Shown: piece by piece, positions 63,891 through 64,000 of the stretch
How the letters are laid out: the number at the start of each line of letters is the position of its first letter
Numbering within the stretch: position 1 is the stretch's first letter
From: Acinetobacter rudis
GTDB lineage: Bacteria; Pseudomonadota; Gammaproteobacteria; Pseudomonadales; Moraxellaceae
Assembly: GCF_031157835.1 (NCBI RefSeq)
Contig: NZ_JAVIDR010000001.1
Span: forward strand, 62,001 to 126,000
Length of the DNA: 64,000 bases
Direction of reading: 5' to 3'
Made by a program: the position numbers and the translations under genes
Notes under the pieces: model-generated
Databases searched by the model: none
Told to the model about the DNA's origin: nothing
Seen by the model: only the letters and a program-made list of their open reading frames with translations

Positions 63891-64000
63891 ATGGATCTGC
63901 TACAAAAACTTAAACTTCAACATCCCATTTTTCTTTCCCCAATGGCTGGAGTAAGTACTGCACAACTCGCTGCTGAAGTCTCAATGCAAGGTGCGTTGGG
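63891..64000 (+). CDS. Nitronate monooxygenase family protein (5' part, runs off the window)
   Basis: ATG is preceded at 9 bases by AAGG. The 36 visible residues include PIFLSPMAGVSTAQLAAEVS, the FMN-binding start of the 2-nitropropane dioxygenase/nitronate monooxygenase TIM barrel. The rest lies beyond the window, so activity and length cannot be judged. Confidence 0.75.
   Translation, partial: MDLLQKLKLQHPIFLSPMAGVSTAQLAAEVSMQGAL

Overview
The window looks like chromosomal DNA of an Acinetobacter species (Moraxellaceae, Gammaproteobacteria). The evidence is the low GC content, long AT-rich spacers, the gene order lptM-lysA-dapF-xerC, the perM-hda pair divergent from purM-purN, a GyrA with a Moraxellaceae-like length extension, and protein sequences of the usual Acinetobacter kind. 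No plasmid, prophage or insertion-sequence genes are visible. Most of the window is core housekeeping, with accessory stretches at about 0.5-10 kb, 21-27 kb, 28-33 kb and 61-64 kb.

Layout. 0-2.4 kb: the end of an unidentified gene, a secreted AA10 lytic polysaccharide monooxygenase and a lipoprotein. 2.5-5.5 kb: a three-gene operon built around a TelA-family protein, its divergent paralogue and a membrane protein. 5.7-10 kb: two overlapping genes for large secreted CSLREA proteins with GlyGly-CTERM tails. 10-21.3 kb: hda and perM, purMN, a hydrolase, sppA, a lipid A-type acyltransferase, comEC, lolD and its permease. 21.3-26.9 kb: a small gene broken by two adjacent TGA codons, a DMT exporter, a YaiI-like gene, an unknown cytosolic protein, a VgrG lacking its spike, and an 850-bp non-coding AT-rich segment with two perfect DnaA boxes and two long palindromes. 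27-33.4 kb: serC, then a four-gene TolC/HlyD/ABC-2/ABC-2 exporter operon with no ATPase gene. 33.4-37.2 kb: mscL, small lipoproteins and a periplasmic amidohydrolase. 37.2-47.6 kb: gyrA, etfBA, lptM-lysA-dapF-xerC and cycA. 47.9-53.7 kb: radA, a Tim44-like protein, a DegS/AlgW-type protease, a NIF3 protein and sodB. 53.8-54.3 kb: three tRNA-Asn genes. 54.3-64 kb: a secreted lipase, ubiCA, ahpC and ahpF (separated by two opposing genes), a VIT-family transporter, a Fur-box esterase gene cut by an amber codon, and the start of a nitronate monooxygenase gene at the window edge.

Themes. Several genes concern the envelope and secretion: LPMO, GlyGly-CTERM proteins, Lol export, LptM, SppA, the acyltransferase, a tripartite exporter and a secreted lipase. 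A peroxide and iron cluster (sodB, ahpC, ahpF, VIT transporter, Fur-box esterase) occupies the last 11 kb. Competence and recombination genes (comEC, radA, xerC) are consistent with a naturally competent lineage.

No clearly new defence or mobile system is visible. The observations most worth following are the DnaA-box/palindrome segment, the ATPase-less ABC-2 exporter, the tandem GlyGly-CTERM CSLREA operon, the two nonsense-interrupted genes, and an orphan terminator upstream of ahpC that could end an unannotated small RNA. Start codons were moved inward from the longest open frame where a ribosome-binding site, signal peptide or family start made that better; each such case is stated.
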